Shown here: piece after piece, positions 15,805-23,835 of the stretch
Layout: every line of letters starts with the position of its first letter
Numbering within the stretch: position 1 is the stretch's first letter
DNA from: Clostridiales bacterium
GTDB lineage: Bacteria; Bacillota; Clostridia; Christensenellales; Pumilibacteraceae
Direction: 5' to 3'
DNA: 46,040 bases
NCBI GenBank assembly: GCA_031276725.1
Contig: JAISMM010000015.1
Coordinates: forward strand, 1-46,040
Position numbers and translations under genes: made by a program
Notes under the pieces: model-generated
What the model saw: only the letters and a program-made list of their open reading frames with translations
The model's database searches: none
Told to the model about the DNA's origin: nothing

Positions 15805-18285
15805 ATGAAAAAGAACAAACTATTTTCCGCCGTCGCCGCAATGGTGTTGGCCGCCGCCGTAATGTTCGGCTGCGCCGCCCCCTCCGTCAAGCTCGGCAAA
15901 AAGTACGACGCGGTTTACGGCGTCTACGACAACTTTACCGTCGTCGCCCAAAAGGGCGGGGCTATGCTCTATAACGGCTCCAAAAAGGTTACCAAAAAGC
16001 CGTATTTTTCAATCGAACCCGTCTACGAGTACGCGACAACCTCGGACGGCATTACGCAAAAAGTCGCCGACTATACCAAGTTTTTTGCGCGTCAAAGCGC
16101 GTCGGGCGGTTACGGCCTGCTCGATTCGGCTACCGGCGCCTACAATAGCTACGGCGACGGCGTTACCAAAATTACGCCGCACTACGCCGTGGTAAGGTCG
16201 GGCGGTTTTAACGTTCCCAAGGCGGTCGTCAACGGCTACACCGTTACGCTCGCCGACGGCAAAAAGTTTATTATATCCGCGTCCGGCGCCGCCGATCCGG
16301 GGCGTTACGACTCCGTTACCGCCACGGGCCGTTTCAGGCTGGCTACAAAAACGGAGCTTAAAGACGATACCGATACGTATGCAACAAAAACCTACCTCAC
16401 TACCGCCGACGGCGCCGTAATCGCATCCGATTTTGACGCGACGCGGTTCCATATACACGAGGACGATTCCAATCGCGACTTATCGGTCGCAAGGGTAACC
16501 TTAAAGGAACCCGACGCTAACGGCAATACGATGGCTATCTACGCTCCCTCGGGCAACAAAATCGCCGACGTCTCCGACTACGAAGACGATTGGGCGGGCT
16601 ATGTTTCTTACTCGGTCAACGTCGCGGGCGGCAAAACCGAGTATTACCTTGTAGACGGCTCCTATAACCCCAAAAAGTTTGTCGATATGGGCGATATTGT
16701 TACCACGGCCGACGGCAAGTCGTACGTACTCGAACTGAACGAGGCGGGCGATAAGGTTCGCCTTGTCGAGCCGTTCGGCACGTACGAGAGCGCGTATTAC
16801 GAGGACATCGAACCTATGGACGCGAACGGGGACGAAACGGAAGATAGCCCCGCCTATTTCTTGCTCGTCAACGGCGGCAAAGTTACTATAACCGACGGCC
16901 GCCTAAATACCGTGTTCACCGACCTCGACTATGACGATATAGACGAAATCGGCGCCGCCGACCCCGACGATTTGCCCCCGGGCAATATAGCGGTTTACGT
17001 AAAAACGGCTAACAAAATCTCCGTCAACCTAAACGGCACGGTTTACAACAAAACGTATACGGAGGGCGATACGGTCATACCTCATGATTTTGCGTTCGAG
17101 ATTGCCGGTGCGGACAAAAAAGAGCTTTGGGCGCCGCTTGCCGACAAAACCACCGAATTCGACAGCCTTGATCAAGAGGGGTTCTACTACAAAATCGGCA
17201 AGAGCCGCGAACCCGACGCCGACGGCAAAACCGTAGTCGACTACTATGTCTGCGAGTCCGAAAACCTCCGCTTTTGGCGGGGGGGGGTGGATATTACCGA
17301 TCCTAACGATAACAACTACAATATTATGTCCGCGCTCGGCATCTCCGCCGAAAAGCTCGAAGGGCGGTTTAGCATTGTAAGCTACGGCGGTACTGCCGAG
17401 GCTATGCAAAGACTCCCCAAGGGCGATTACGCCAACGTCGAAGTGTTCAAAAATGCGTTTGTCAACGTTGTCGCGGGCGTAAACTACATAAAACTAAATT
17501 ACACCACCGACGAGGACGGAACCCGTTCCCGAACCGTTTTGTCCTACGGCGCGGTTAACTCCAAAACCGGGTACAAGTATATCGATTTGGGCGACAAGAC
17601 GTTCGATAGCTCGCCGTCGCTTTACGGTGTGTTCCTGACAAACACATCGGGGCGCGGCACGGCGTACAAAATCGTCGGCTCGGGCGACTCCCTCAAATTT
17701 GAACCCGTCCTCGAATACTCCGACGGCGCAACCTTTATGGCGGACGCGTTCGCCAACACCTATATCGCCGTCAACGTGTCCGGCAAAACGGCGGTTTACG
17801 ACGGCGACGGCAAACTGATACTCGACCCCCGCTATACGGTCGCGTCTACAACGGTGGGTTCAACGACCGTTATGCACATCGCAAACGGCAACGCGCTCGT
17901 ACAGCAAGGCGACTACTACGGAGTAGTCAAGATGGGCAAAAAGCCTAAGCTAATCAAAAAGTTTAGCTATAACGGCGCGGCGCTTTTCCCCGACGGCTCG
18001 TTCACCCTTACCCAAAAGGCGGAAACCGCGTTCTATAACGCCAAGGGCAAGGCGCTCGCCAAAAAGGTAGGCATAGTTGCGCCCGCTAACAACGTCTACA
18101 CCAACGAATATATTCTCAACACCTACGCCGCCAAAAAAACCGTTCCGCTATCCTACTACACCGTAGGCTACGCCAACGGCAAGCAAAGCGTTCTCACCCT
18201 CGAACTTGCGGAAAAAAACCTCGACTACTCCGCCTTCAACAACACTAATTTGCTTATGTCCGCCATGCTCGGCTCAAACTCCTAA
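15805..18285 (+). CDS. Surface lipoprotein 3 of three tandem paralogues (WG-repeat-like)
   Basis: 826 residues. Signal peptide MKKNKLFSAVAAMVLAAAV with lipobox MFGC (Cys23). N-terminal block KKYDAVYGVYDNFTVVAQKG is identical to that of gene 2 over 20 residues. It also shares CESENLRFW with CAAENLRFW and the final YYGVVKMGKKPKLIKKFSYN unit. AAGGAG lies before the ATG, only 12 bases after gene 2. A G9 run sits at codons 492-494 inside the LRFWRGG motif. Acidic, with many Asp-Asp pairs that could bind calcium (inference). The last 20 residues (NNTNLLMSAMLGSN) are an extension absent from the others. Confidence 0.8.
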   Translation: MKKNKLFSAVAAMVLAAAVMFGCAAPSVKLGKKYDAVYGVYDNFTVVAQKGGAMLYNGSKKVTKKPYFSIEPVYEYATTSDGITQKVADYTKFFARQSASGGYGLLDSATGAYNSYGDGVTKITPHYAVVRSGGFNVPKAVVNGYTVTLADGKKFIISASGAADPGRYDSVTATGRFRLATKTELKDDTDTYATKTYLTTADGAVIASDFDATRFHIHEDDSNRDLSVARVTLKEPDANGNTMAIYAPSGNKIADVSDYEDDWAGYVSYSVNVAGGKTEYYLVDGSYNPKKFVDMGDIVTTADGKSYVLELNEAGDKVRLVEPFGTYESAYYEDIEPMDANGDETEDSPAYFLLVNGGKVTITDGRLNTVFTDLDYDDIDEIGAADPDDLPPGNIAVYVKTANKISVNLNGTVYNKTYTEGDTVIPHDFAFEIAGADKKELWAPLADKTTEFDSLDQEGFYYKIGKSREPDADGKTVVDYYVCESENLRFWRGGVDITDPNDNNYNIMSALGISAEKLEGRFSIVSYGGTAEAMQRLPKGDYANVEVFKNAFVNVVAGVNYIKLNYTTDEDGTRSRTVLSYGAVNSKTGYKYIDLGDKTFDSSPSLYGVFLTNTSGRGTAYKIVGSGDSLKFEPVLEYSDGATFMADAFANTYIAVNVSGKTAVYDGDGKLILDPRYTVASTTVGSTTVMHIANGNALVQQGDYYGVVKMGKKPKLIKKFSYNGAALFPDGSFTLTQKAETAFYNAKGKALAKKVGIVAPANNVYTNEYILNTYAAKKTVPLSYYTVGYANGKQSVLTLELAEKNLDYSAFNNTNLLMSAMLGSNS
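17279..17287 (+). repeat. G9 tract in lipoprotein gene 3
   Basis: Nine Gs encode WRGGV. In frame as given. This tract lies in a motif conserved with genes 1 and 2, which have WDG without the run. Confidence 0.85.
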
Positions 18286-18301
18286 CCCCCCCAATTCCCT
18301 A

Positions 18302-18632
18302 TAATTCCCCTCTATGGAGGGGTGGCGCGTTAGCGCCGGGGTGGTTGCTAGTCCAACCCCCAATTCCCCCAATTCCCCTCTGTGGAGTGCCTCGCCTCTA
18401 TAAGTCCCCTCTATGGAGGGGTGGCGCGTTAGCGCCGGGGTGGTTGCTAGTCCGCCCCCAAAAATTCCCCTCTATGGAGTGCCTCGCCTCTATAATTCCC
18501 CTCTGTGGAGGGGTGGCGCGTTAGCGCCGGGGTGGTTGCTCGCCCGCCGTGCGGTGGTTTGTATATGTCGCCTGCAAAAACCCTTACCACCCCGGCAACT
18601 CCGTTGCCACCCCTCCATAGAGGGGAATTCAA
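18302..18632. repeat. Palindromic repeat cluster, locus 5
   Basis: Three direct copies of the arm (CCCCTCTATGGAGGGGTGGC to GCGCCGGGGTGGTTGCT) at about 18304, 18407 and 18499 alternate with two truncated units ending in GGAGTGCCTCGCCTC (about 18384 and 18476). An inverted arm at 18586-18630 closes the cluster. Confidence 0.85.
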
Positions 18633-18733
18633 GGGATACGCCGGGCGCGGCAAACAAGCCTCGGAGAGGAATTCAATAAACACGCCAAAAGCGCCCGATG
18701 AGTCACAGAGTGGACTTTACGGACGCGCTCCAA

Positions 18734-18767
18734 AAAACGCGTCCTTCACCCGGGGCGCGTTTTTTTG
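18734..18767 (+). terminator. Intrinsic terminator 450 bases downstream of the lipoprotein operon
   Basis: AAAACGCG (18734-18741) pairs with CGCGTTTT (18756-18763), then a T-run. An overlapping stem GGACGCG/CGCGTCC (18721-18744) is mutually exclusive with it. It is the first good terminator after the third lipoprotein gene. Confidence 0.6.
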
Positions 18768-18792
18768 TTGTTTGCCTCAAATTCCCCTCTGT

Positions 18793-18874
18793 GGAGTGCC
18801 TCGCCTCTTAACGGGCTGTGCTCCGGTTGGTGCTCGCCCTTGCAAACGGCTTTGCCGTTTGACGGCTCGGTTCG
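18793..18874 (-). repeat. Nested module, inverted diverged copy
   Basis: Read on the minus strand it begins CGAACCGAGCCGTC and ends GAGGCACTCC like the two direct copies, but the central 35 bases differ. The AAACGGC/GCCGTTT inverted repeat is kept. Confidence 0.75.
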
Positions 18875-18913
18875 TGGCGCGTTAGCGCCGGGGTGGTTGC
18901 TAGTCCGCCGCAA

Positions 18914-19126
18914 TCGGCATATACAAAGCAGGCGGCGCATACAAAGCAGGCGGCGCATACAAAGCAGGCGGCATATACAAAGCAGGCGGCATATACAAAG
19001 CAGGCGGCATATACAAAGCAGGCGGCATATACAAAGCAGGCGGCGCATACAAAGCAGGCGGCGCATACAAAGCAGGCGGCGCATACAAAGCAGGCGGCAT
19101 ATACAAAGCAGGCGGCATATACAAAC
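18914..19126 (+). repeat. Tandem array, 18-bp period, about 12 units
   Basis: Unit AAAGCAGGCGGC(GC/AT)ATAC occurs about twelve times. Two variants (GCGCATAC and GCATATAC) come in blocks: two, four, three, two. The same sequence appears once as GTAGGCGGCATAYATAAA inside ordinary palindromic elements, so the array is an expansion of the element's interior. Confidence 0.9.
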
Positions 19127-19173
19127 TGCCATAACGGCGGACATTCAACCACCCCGTCGGCATTTGCCGGCAC

Positions 19174-19254
19174 GAACCGAGCCGTCAAACGGCGAAGCCG
19201 TTTGTAGGGCGTGCGAGCTTGCGAGCTAAGCCCGTCAATAAGGCGAGGCACTCC
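19174..19254 (+). repeat. Nested 81-bp module, copy 2
   Basis: It differs from 10387-10467 at one base (CAATAAGG here, CAACAAGG there). It again splits an arm of the palindromic element between CGGCAC and CATAGAGGGG. Confidence 0.85.
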
Positions 19255-19552
19255 ATAGAGGGGAATTTAAGAGATATGCCGAGCGCGCCCGACAAGTTGT
19301 TGAGTGGGGAATTCAATAAACACGCCAAAAGTGCGGCAAACAAGTTCCGGAGCGGGGAGTTATTTGTTGCGCAGTGCCGCCGTGTAATTTCAAATATTTG
19401 TCATATTTTAGGCAAATACAGTGTAAAATTACGGAAAATACAACCGATAAACGGTTCATCTTGTTTGTATGCCGTTTCCGCAAAAAAAAATTCTTATCGG
19501 CGGGATACGTATTGTAAAACGCATGCAAAATGCGCAAGTCATAAAAAATCGG

Positions 19553-19581
19553 TTGCTTTTTTTTTGAATTTGTGGTATAAT
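19553..19581 (+). promoter_or_regulatory. Promoter of the aminotransferase-thrC-trpS operon
   Basis: TTGCTT (19553-19558), 17-base spacer and TATAAT (19576-19581). 19321-19552 is AT-rich and holds no convincing gene. The leader to the first ATG is about 130 bases and contains a terminator hairpin. Confidence 0.7.
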
Positions 19582-19641
19582 TCGGCTTGGGAAGTAACGG
19601 TTAAGTTTGAACGGCTTTAAGGGGCGTCGTTTCGGGGGAAG

Positions 19642-19689
19642 CTCCGGATATGCTTGACCGCTTTATGCCGCGCTTGTCCGGAGTTTTTT
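19642..19689 (+). terminator. Terminator-type hairpin inside the operon leader (repeat copy E)
   Basis: CTCCGGA (19642-19648) pairs with TCCGGAG (19677-19683), followed by six Ts. It belongs to the CCGGAGTTTT family. It lies between the promoter and the first gene, so it could attenuate the operon or simply be an inserted repeat. Confidence 0.6.
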
Positions 19690-19718
19690 GGATATTATTT
19701 TTGGGAGATTATTTAGGA

Positions 19719-20921
19719 ATGAACGTTATCGCAAACCGCGCTTTGCAGGTGTCGCCGTCGCTTACGTTGGAGATTACCGCCAAGGGCAAAAAAATGAAGG
19801 AGGACGGCTTGGACGTCGTTTCTTTCGGCGCGGGCGAGCCGGATTTTAACACGCCGGCCTATATTAACGAGGCGTGCAAGGCCGCGCTCGACGGGGGCTT
19901 GACCAAGTACACGCCGGCTAGCGGCGCGGTGGAGCTTCGCAAGGCGATAGCCGCCAAGCTGAAAAAGGACAACGGACTCGATTACGTGTACGCGGACATC
20001 GTGGTGTCCAACGGCGCCAAGCACTCGCTTTACAACGCGTTTATGGCGATCGTGAATCCGGGCGACGAGGTGATTATTCCCGCTCCGTATTGGCTCACGT
20101 ACCCCGAGCTTGTCAAGCTAGCCGACGGCGTTCCCGTCATAGTAAACGCCGACGCCGCCGACGGCTTTAAGCTGACGCCGCGCGCGCTCAAAGCCGCCGT
20201 TACAAAGAGGACGCGCGCGTTCGTTTTGAACAATCCGTCCAATCCCACGGGCGCCGTGTACACCGAAAAGGAGCTCCGCGCGCTCGCCGAAGTTTTGGAG
20301 GACGCCGACATATACGTAATCGCCGACGAGATTTATGAAAAGCTGTGCTACGGCATAGAGCCGTTTTCGATAGCGGCCGCGTCGGAAAGGTTGAAGCACA
20401 ATACGATAGTCGTGAACGGACTCAGCAAGACCTACTCGATGACGGGCTGGCGCGTGGGGTACACCGCGTCGAACGGCGCGATCGCGAGGGCGATGGGCGG
20501 CATTCAGAGCCACGCCACGTCTAACGCCAACACGCCCGCCCAATACGCTTCTATCGCCGCGCTGCAAAGCCCCGAGGGCGAAAAATTCCTGTCGCGGATG
20601 CGCGCGACGTTCGACCGCCGCCGCCGCCTCGCGGTGGATATGCTCAAAAAAATGCGGCCGCTCACGTTTGTGGAGCCGCAAGGCGCTTTTTACATAATGG
20701 CGGGGATCGGCGCGTTTATCGGCAAAACGCTCGGCGGGGTTACGGTTAAGTCCGCGTCGGACTTCGCGAATCTTTTAATCGACCGCGCGCGCGTCGTCGT
20801 CATTCCCTGCGAGTCGTTCGGCGCGCCGGAATATATAAGGTTAAGCTACGCCGTTTCGGACGAAAATATCGTCAAGGGGCTTAACAGAATCGCGCGAATG
20901 TGCGCGGAATTCGAGGATTAG
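19719..20921 (+). CDS. Pyridoxal-phosphate aminotransferase, aspartate/class I type
   Basis: 400 residues, fold type I. Conserved features include FGAGEPDFNTP near the N-terminus, NPSNPTGAVY (substrate and cofactor loop), IADEIYEKLCY and the cofactor lysine in NGLSKTYSMTGWRVGY. RLSYAVSD near the end carries the carboxylate-binding Arg. The likely reaction is aspartate plus 2-oxoglutarate to oxaloacetate plus glutamate. ATG 19719 is chosen because GGGAG/AGGA precede it and the protein then aligns with the family start MNVIANRALQVSPSLTLEI. The frame is open further upstream only through the leader hairpin. The next gene starts 1 base after the stop, so translation is coupled. Confidence 0.9.
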   Translation: MNVIANRALQVSPSLTLEITAKGKKMKEDGLDVVSFGAGEPDFNTPAYINEACKAALDGGLTKYTPASGAVELRKAIAAKLKKDNGLDYVYADIVVSNGAKHSLYNAFMAIVNPGDEVIIPAPYWLTYPELVKLADGVPVIVNADAADGFKLTPRALKAAVTKRTRAFVLNNPSNPTGAVYTEKELRALAEVLEDADIYVIADEIYEKLCYGIEPFSIAAASERLKHNTIVVNGLSKTYSMTGWRVGYTASNGAIARAMGGIQSHATSNANTPAQYASIAALQSPEGEKFLSRMRATFDRRRRLAVDMLKKMRPLTFVEPQGAFYIMAGIGAFIGKTLGGVTVKSASDFANLLIDRARVVVIPCESFGAPEYIRLSYAVSDENIVKGLNRIARMCAEFED

Positions 20922-20922
20922 T

Positions 20923-22332
20923 ATGGAAAAACACGAGCTGACAAAAAATAAAAAGACCGGGCTTTTGGAGCGGCGCGAGCACGATTACGTTCTGCGCGAC
21001 GTCGCCGAGCCGGAGCTTTTTCGCGGTATTTTCGACTTCGACGAGGTGCCTAAAATCGTTTTTAACGACCGCCACGTTCCGCAAAACACGCCGGAGGAAA
21101 TTTGGATTACCGACACCACTTTCCGCGACGGACAGCAGTCCACCGCGCCCTTTACCGTGGACCAAATCGCGACGGTTTATGAAATGCTGTCTAAATTGGG
21201 CGGCAAAAAGGGGATAATCCGGCAGTCCGAATTCTTTTTGTATTCGCAAAAGGATCGCGACGCGCTTATAAAATGCCGCGAAAAGGGGCTTAAATTCCCC
21301 GAGATTACAAGCTGGATACGCGCCAACCCCGACGACTTCCGCCTTGTAAAGGATCTGCAAATTAAGGAAACGGGCATACTCGTAAGCTGTTCGGACTATC
21401 ATATTTTTAACAAGATGAAGCTTACGCGCCGTTCCACGCTCGACAAGTACCTCGCCATAGTCAAGGAGGCGCTAAACTGCGGAATCGTTCCGCGCTGCCA
21501 CTTCGAGGACATCACGCGCGCCGATTTTTACGGCTTTGTGATTCCGTTCGCCAACGAGCTTATGCAGCTGTCGCGCGAGTCGGGCATTCCCATAAAGATC
21601 CGCGCGTGCGACACTCTCGGCTACGGCGTAACCTACCCCGGGGCGAGTTTGCCGCGTTCGGTTCAGGGCATAATCTACGGGCTCAACTACTACGCCGAGG
21701 TGCCGTCCGAGCAACTCGAATGGCACGGCCACAACGATTTTTACAAGGTGGTTACAAACGCCGCCACGGCGTGGCTTTACGGTTGCAGCAGCGTCAACTG
21801 CTCGGTTTTGGGCATAGGCGAGCGCACGGGCAATTGCCCAACGGAGGCCATGTGCATAGAGTACGCGCAATTAAAGGGCACGGCGGACGGTATGGATTTA
21901 TCGATGATAACCACCATATCGGACTACTTCGAGCACGAAATCGGTTACCTTATTCCGCCGCGCACGCCGTTTGTCGGGCGCAGCTTCAACGCGACGCGGG
22001 CGGGCATTCACGCCGACGGAATGCTCAAAAATCCGGAGATTTACAACATTTTTAACACCGAAAAAATTTTGGGGCGAAAGCCTATGGTGTCGATAAACAA
22101 CACCTCGGGGCTTGCCGGGATCGCCTATTGGATGAATTCCTATTACGAGCTAACGGGCGGCGACGTTATCGACAAGTCCGCGCCGATAGTCGCCAAGGTC
22201 AAGGCGCTCGTCGACAAGGAGTACGAGGGCGGACGTATCACGGTTATGGGCGACGACGAACTCGACACTATGGTGCGGCTGTCCGATAAGCGTTTCCACA
22301 AGCTGCTCGACGCGGGCGCGACAAGAATATAG
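20923..22332 (+). CDS. Re-citrate synthase / homocitrate-isopropylmalate synthase family enzyme
   Basis: 469 residues of the DRE-TIM metallolyase (HMGL-like) superfamily. The metal and substrate motif is ITDTTFRDGQQS rather than the DTTLRDGEQ of LeuA. HGHNDF and LGIGERTGNCPTE follow, then TRAGIHADGMLKNPEIYNIF and NTSGLAGIAYWMN. From memory these last motifs fit the Re-type citrate synthases of anaerobes, which make citrate from oxaloacetate and acetyl-CoA, better than true isopropylmalate synthases. No LeuA regulatory domain follows. Next to an aspartate-type aminotransferase it would share oxaloacetate. The exact product is inferred; homocitrate synthase is the main alternative. Confidence 0.75.
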   Translation: MEKHELTKNKKTGLLERREHDYVLRDVAEPELFRGIFDFDEVPKIVFNDRHVPQNTPEEIWITDTTFRDGQQSTAPFTVDQIATVYEMLSKLGGKKGIIRQSEFFLYSQKDRDALIKCREKGLKFPEITSWIRANPDDFRLVKDLQIKETGILVSCSDYHIFNKMKLTRRSTLDKYLAIVKEALNCGIVPRCHFEDITRADFYGFVIPFANELMQLSRESGIPIKIRACDTLGYGVTYPGASLPRSVQGIIYGLNYYAEVPSEQLEWHGHNDFYKVVTNAATAWLYGCSSVNCSVLGIGERTGNCPTEAMCIEYAQLKGTADGMDLSMITTISDYFEHEIGYLIPPRTPFVGRSFNATRAGIHADGMLKNPEIYNIFNTEKILGRKPMVSINNTSGLAGIAYWMNSYYELTGGDVIDKSAPIVAKVKALVDKEYEGGRITVMGDDELDTMVRLSDKRFHKLLDAGATRI

Positions 22333-22350
22333 GTTAAGGAGATTGGCATT

Positions 22351-23835
22351 TTGAAATATATATCCACACGCGACAAGAATAAAACGGTGTCCGGCCCCGA
22401 GGCGGTGGTCGAGGGACTTTCGGCGGGCGACGGCGGACTCTTTGTTCCGGCGGCTTTTCCGGCCATCGGGCTAAGGGACATAGCGGCGCTCGCCTCCCGC
22501 GGCTACGCCGAACGCGCCGCCGGAATCGTTTCGGCGTTTTTGCCGGAGCTTAAAGATTCCTTGCCGGCCGCCTGTTCGGCGGCGTACTCGCGCTTTGACG
22601 GCGACCCCGCCCCGCTCGTCAAAATCGATGGCAATCTGTTTATGTTGGAGCTTTTCCACGGCCCGACACACGCCTTTAAGGACATCGCCCTGACGCTTTT
22701 GCCGCGTCTTTTGACCGCGTCCAAAAGGGCCTTGGGCAAGACCGAAAAAACGCTTATTTTGGTCGCGACCTCGGGCGACACGGGCAAGGCGGCGTTAGAG
22801 GGGTTCGCCGGCGTTCCCGATACCGACGTTATGGTGTTCTACCCCGTCGAGGGCGTTTCGTATATGCAAAAGCTGCAAATGCGCACGACCCGCGCCAAAA
22901 ACTGCTCCGTAACGGGCGTGCGCGGCAATTTCGACGACGCGCAAAACGCGGTCAAGGCGGTTTTTAACGACAAGTCGATCGCGGACGACCTGCAAAAGCT
23001 CGGCTATAAACTTTCGAGCGCCAACTCTATCAACTTCGGGCGGCTCGTTCCGCAAATAGTCTATTACTTTTCGGCGTACGCCGATATGCTCGACAGTAAC
23101 GTAATCGAGCCGGGCGACGCGGTGAACTTCTGCGTTCCCAGCGGCAACTTCGGCGACATTTTGGCGGGCTACTACGCCAAAAGAATGGGGCTGCCCGTCG
23201 GCAAGCTCATTTGCGCGTCGAACAAAAACAACGTTCTTACCGACTTTATCACGACGGGCGAATACTCGTTAAAGCGCGAATTCTACAAAACGTCGAGTCC
23301 GTCTATGGATATTTTAATATCGTCGAATCTCGAACGGCTGCTGTTCGAGCTGTCGGGACGCGACGACAAATCGACGGCGAAACGGATGGCGGACTTAAAG
23401 TCCGCGGGCGGCTACCGCATCGGGGACGACGAATTAAAGGCTTTGCAAGCCGACTTTTGCGCCTACTTCGCCGACGAAAACGAGGTTTTTAAGGCGATAG
23501 AGGATATGTTCGACGAGTACGGCTATCTTCCCGATCCGCATACGGGCGTGGCTATGGCGGCGTATAACAAGTATGTCGCGGCGACGGGCGACAAGACCAA
23601 AACAGTCGTTATTTCGACGGCGAATCCCTACAAATTTACGCCCGACGTCTTGCGCGCGCTCGGCAAAAAGCCGCTTGTGGACGAACGCAAAAATATCGAG
23701 CGGTTAGAGGAGCTTTCCGCTATGGAAGTCCCGCCGTCGCTTTTCGAGCTTTTTGATTTGCCGGCGGTTCATAAGGATATAATAGATAAGGAAAGGGTCG
23801 CGGGAGCGGTGGCGAATTATGTTAAACGAAAGTAA
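22351..23835 (+). CDS. thrC: Threonine synthase
   Basis: 494 residues, the long form found in many Firmicutes and Gram-negatives. MKYISTRDKN start, then FHGPTHAFKDIALTLLPRLL with the cofactor lysine, ATSGDTGKAALEGF (phosphate-binding loop) and VPSGNFGDILAGYYAKRMG. It converts O-phosphohomoserine to threonine using pyridoxal phosphate. The start is a TTG at 22351 with AAGGAG at proper spacing; no nearby ATG fits better. Its last 17 bases overlap trpS. Confidence 0.95.
   Translation: MKYISTRDKNKTVSGPEAVVEGLSAGDGGLFVPAAFPAIGLRDIAALASRGYAERAAGIVSAFLPELKDSLPAACSAAYSRFDGDPAPLVKIDGNLFMLELFHGPTHAFKDIALTLLPRLLTASKRALGKTEKTLILVATSGDTGKAALEGFAGVPDTDVMVFYPVEGVSYMQKLQMRTTRAKNCSVTGVRGNFDDAQNAVKAVFNDKSIADDLQKLGYKLSSANSINFGRLVPQIVYYFSAYADMLDSNVIEPGDAVNFCVPSGNFGDILAGYYAKRMGLPVGKLICASNKNNVLTDFITTGEYSLKREFYKTSSPSMDILISSNLERLLFELSGRDDKSTAKRMADLKSAGGYRIGDDELKALQADFCAYFADENEVFKAIEDMFDEYGYLPDPHTGVAMAAYNKYVAATGDKTKTVVISTANPYKFTPDVLRALGKKPLVDERKNIERLEELSAMEVPPSLFELFDLPAVHKDIIDKERVAGAVANYVKRK

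Larger units (their letters stand above)
18780..19320. repeat. Palindromic repeat cluster, locus 6
   Basis: This locus begins and ends with parts of the standard element (CCCCTCTGTGGAG near 18784; CATAGAGGGGAATTTAAGAGATATGCC near 19252). Between them are an inverted and a direct copy of the 81-bp module and an 18-bp tandem array. Apparent open frames across the array exist only because 18 is a multiple of three. Confidence 0.8.

Noticed and set aside
18893-19207. Open frames in several frames across the 18-bp array (AYTKQA-type and YAACFV-type repeats)
   Set aside because: The period is a multiple of three so every frame stays open. There is no ribosome site, and the DNA derives from a non-coding element.
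19219-19620. 133-residue plus-strand frame before the aminotransferase
   Set aside because: It runs from repeat DNA across the promoter at 19553-19581 and has no protein-like pattern.
20923-22332. Plain 2-isopropylmalate synthase (leuA)
   Set aside because: The catalytic motif and C-terminal text differ from LeuA, the regulatory domain is missing and no leuBCD genes are adjacent.
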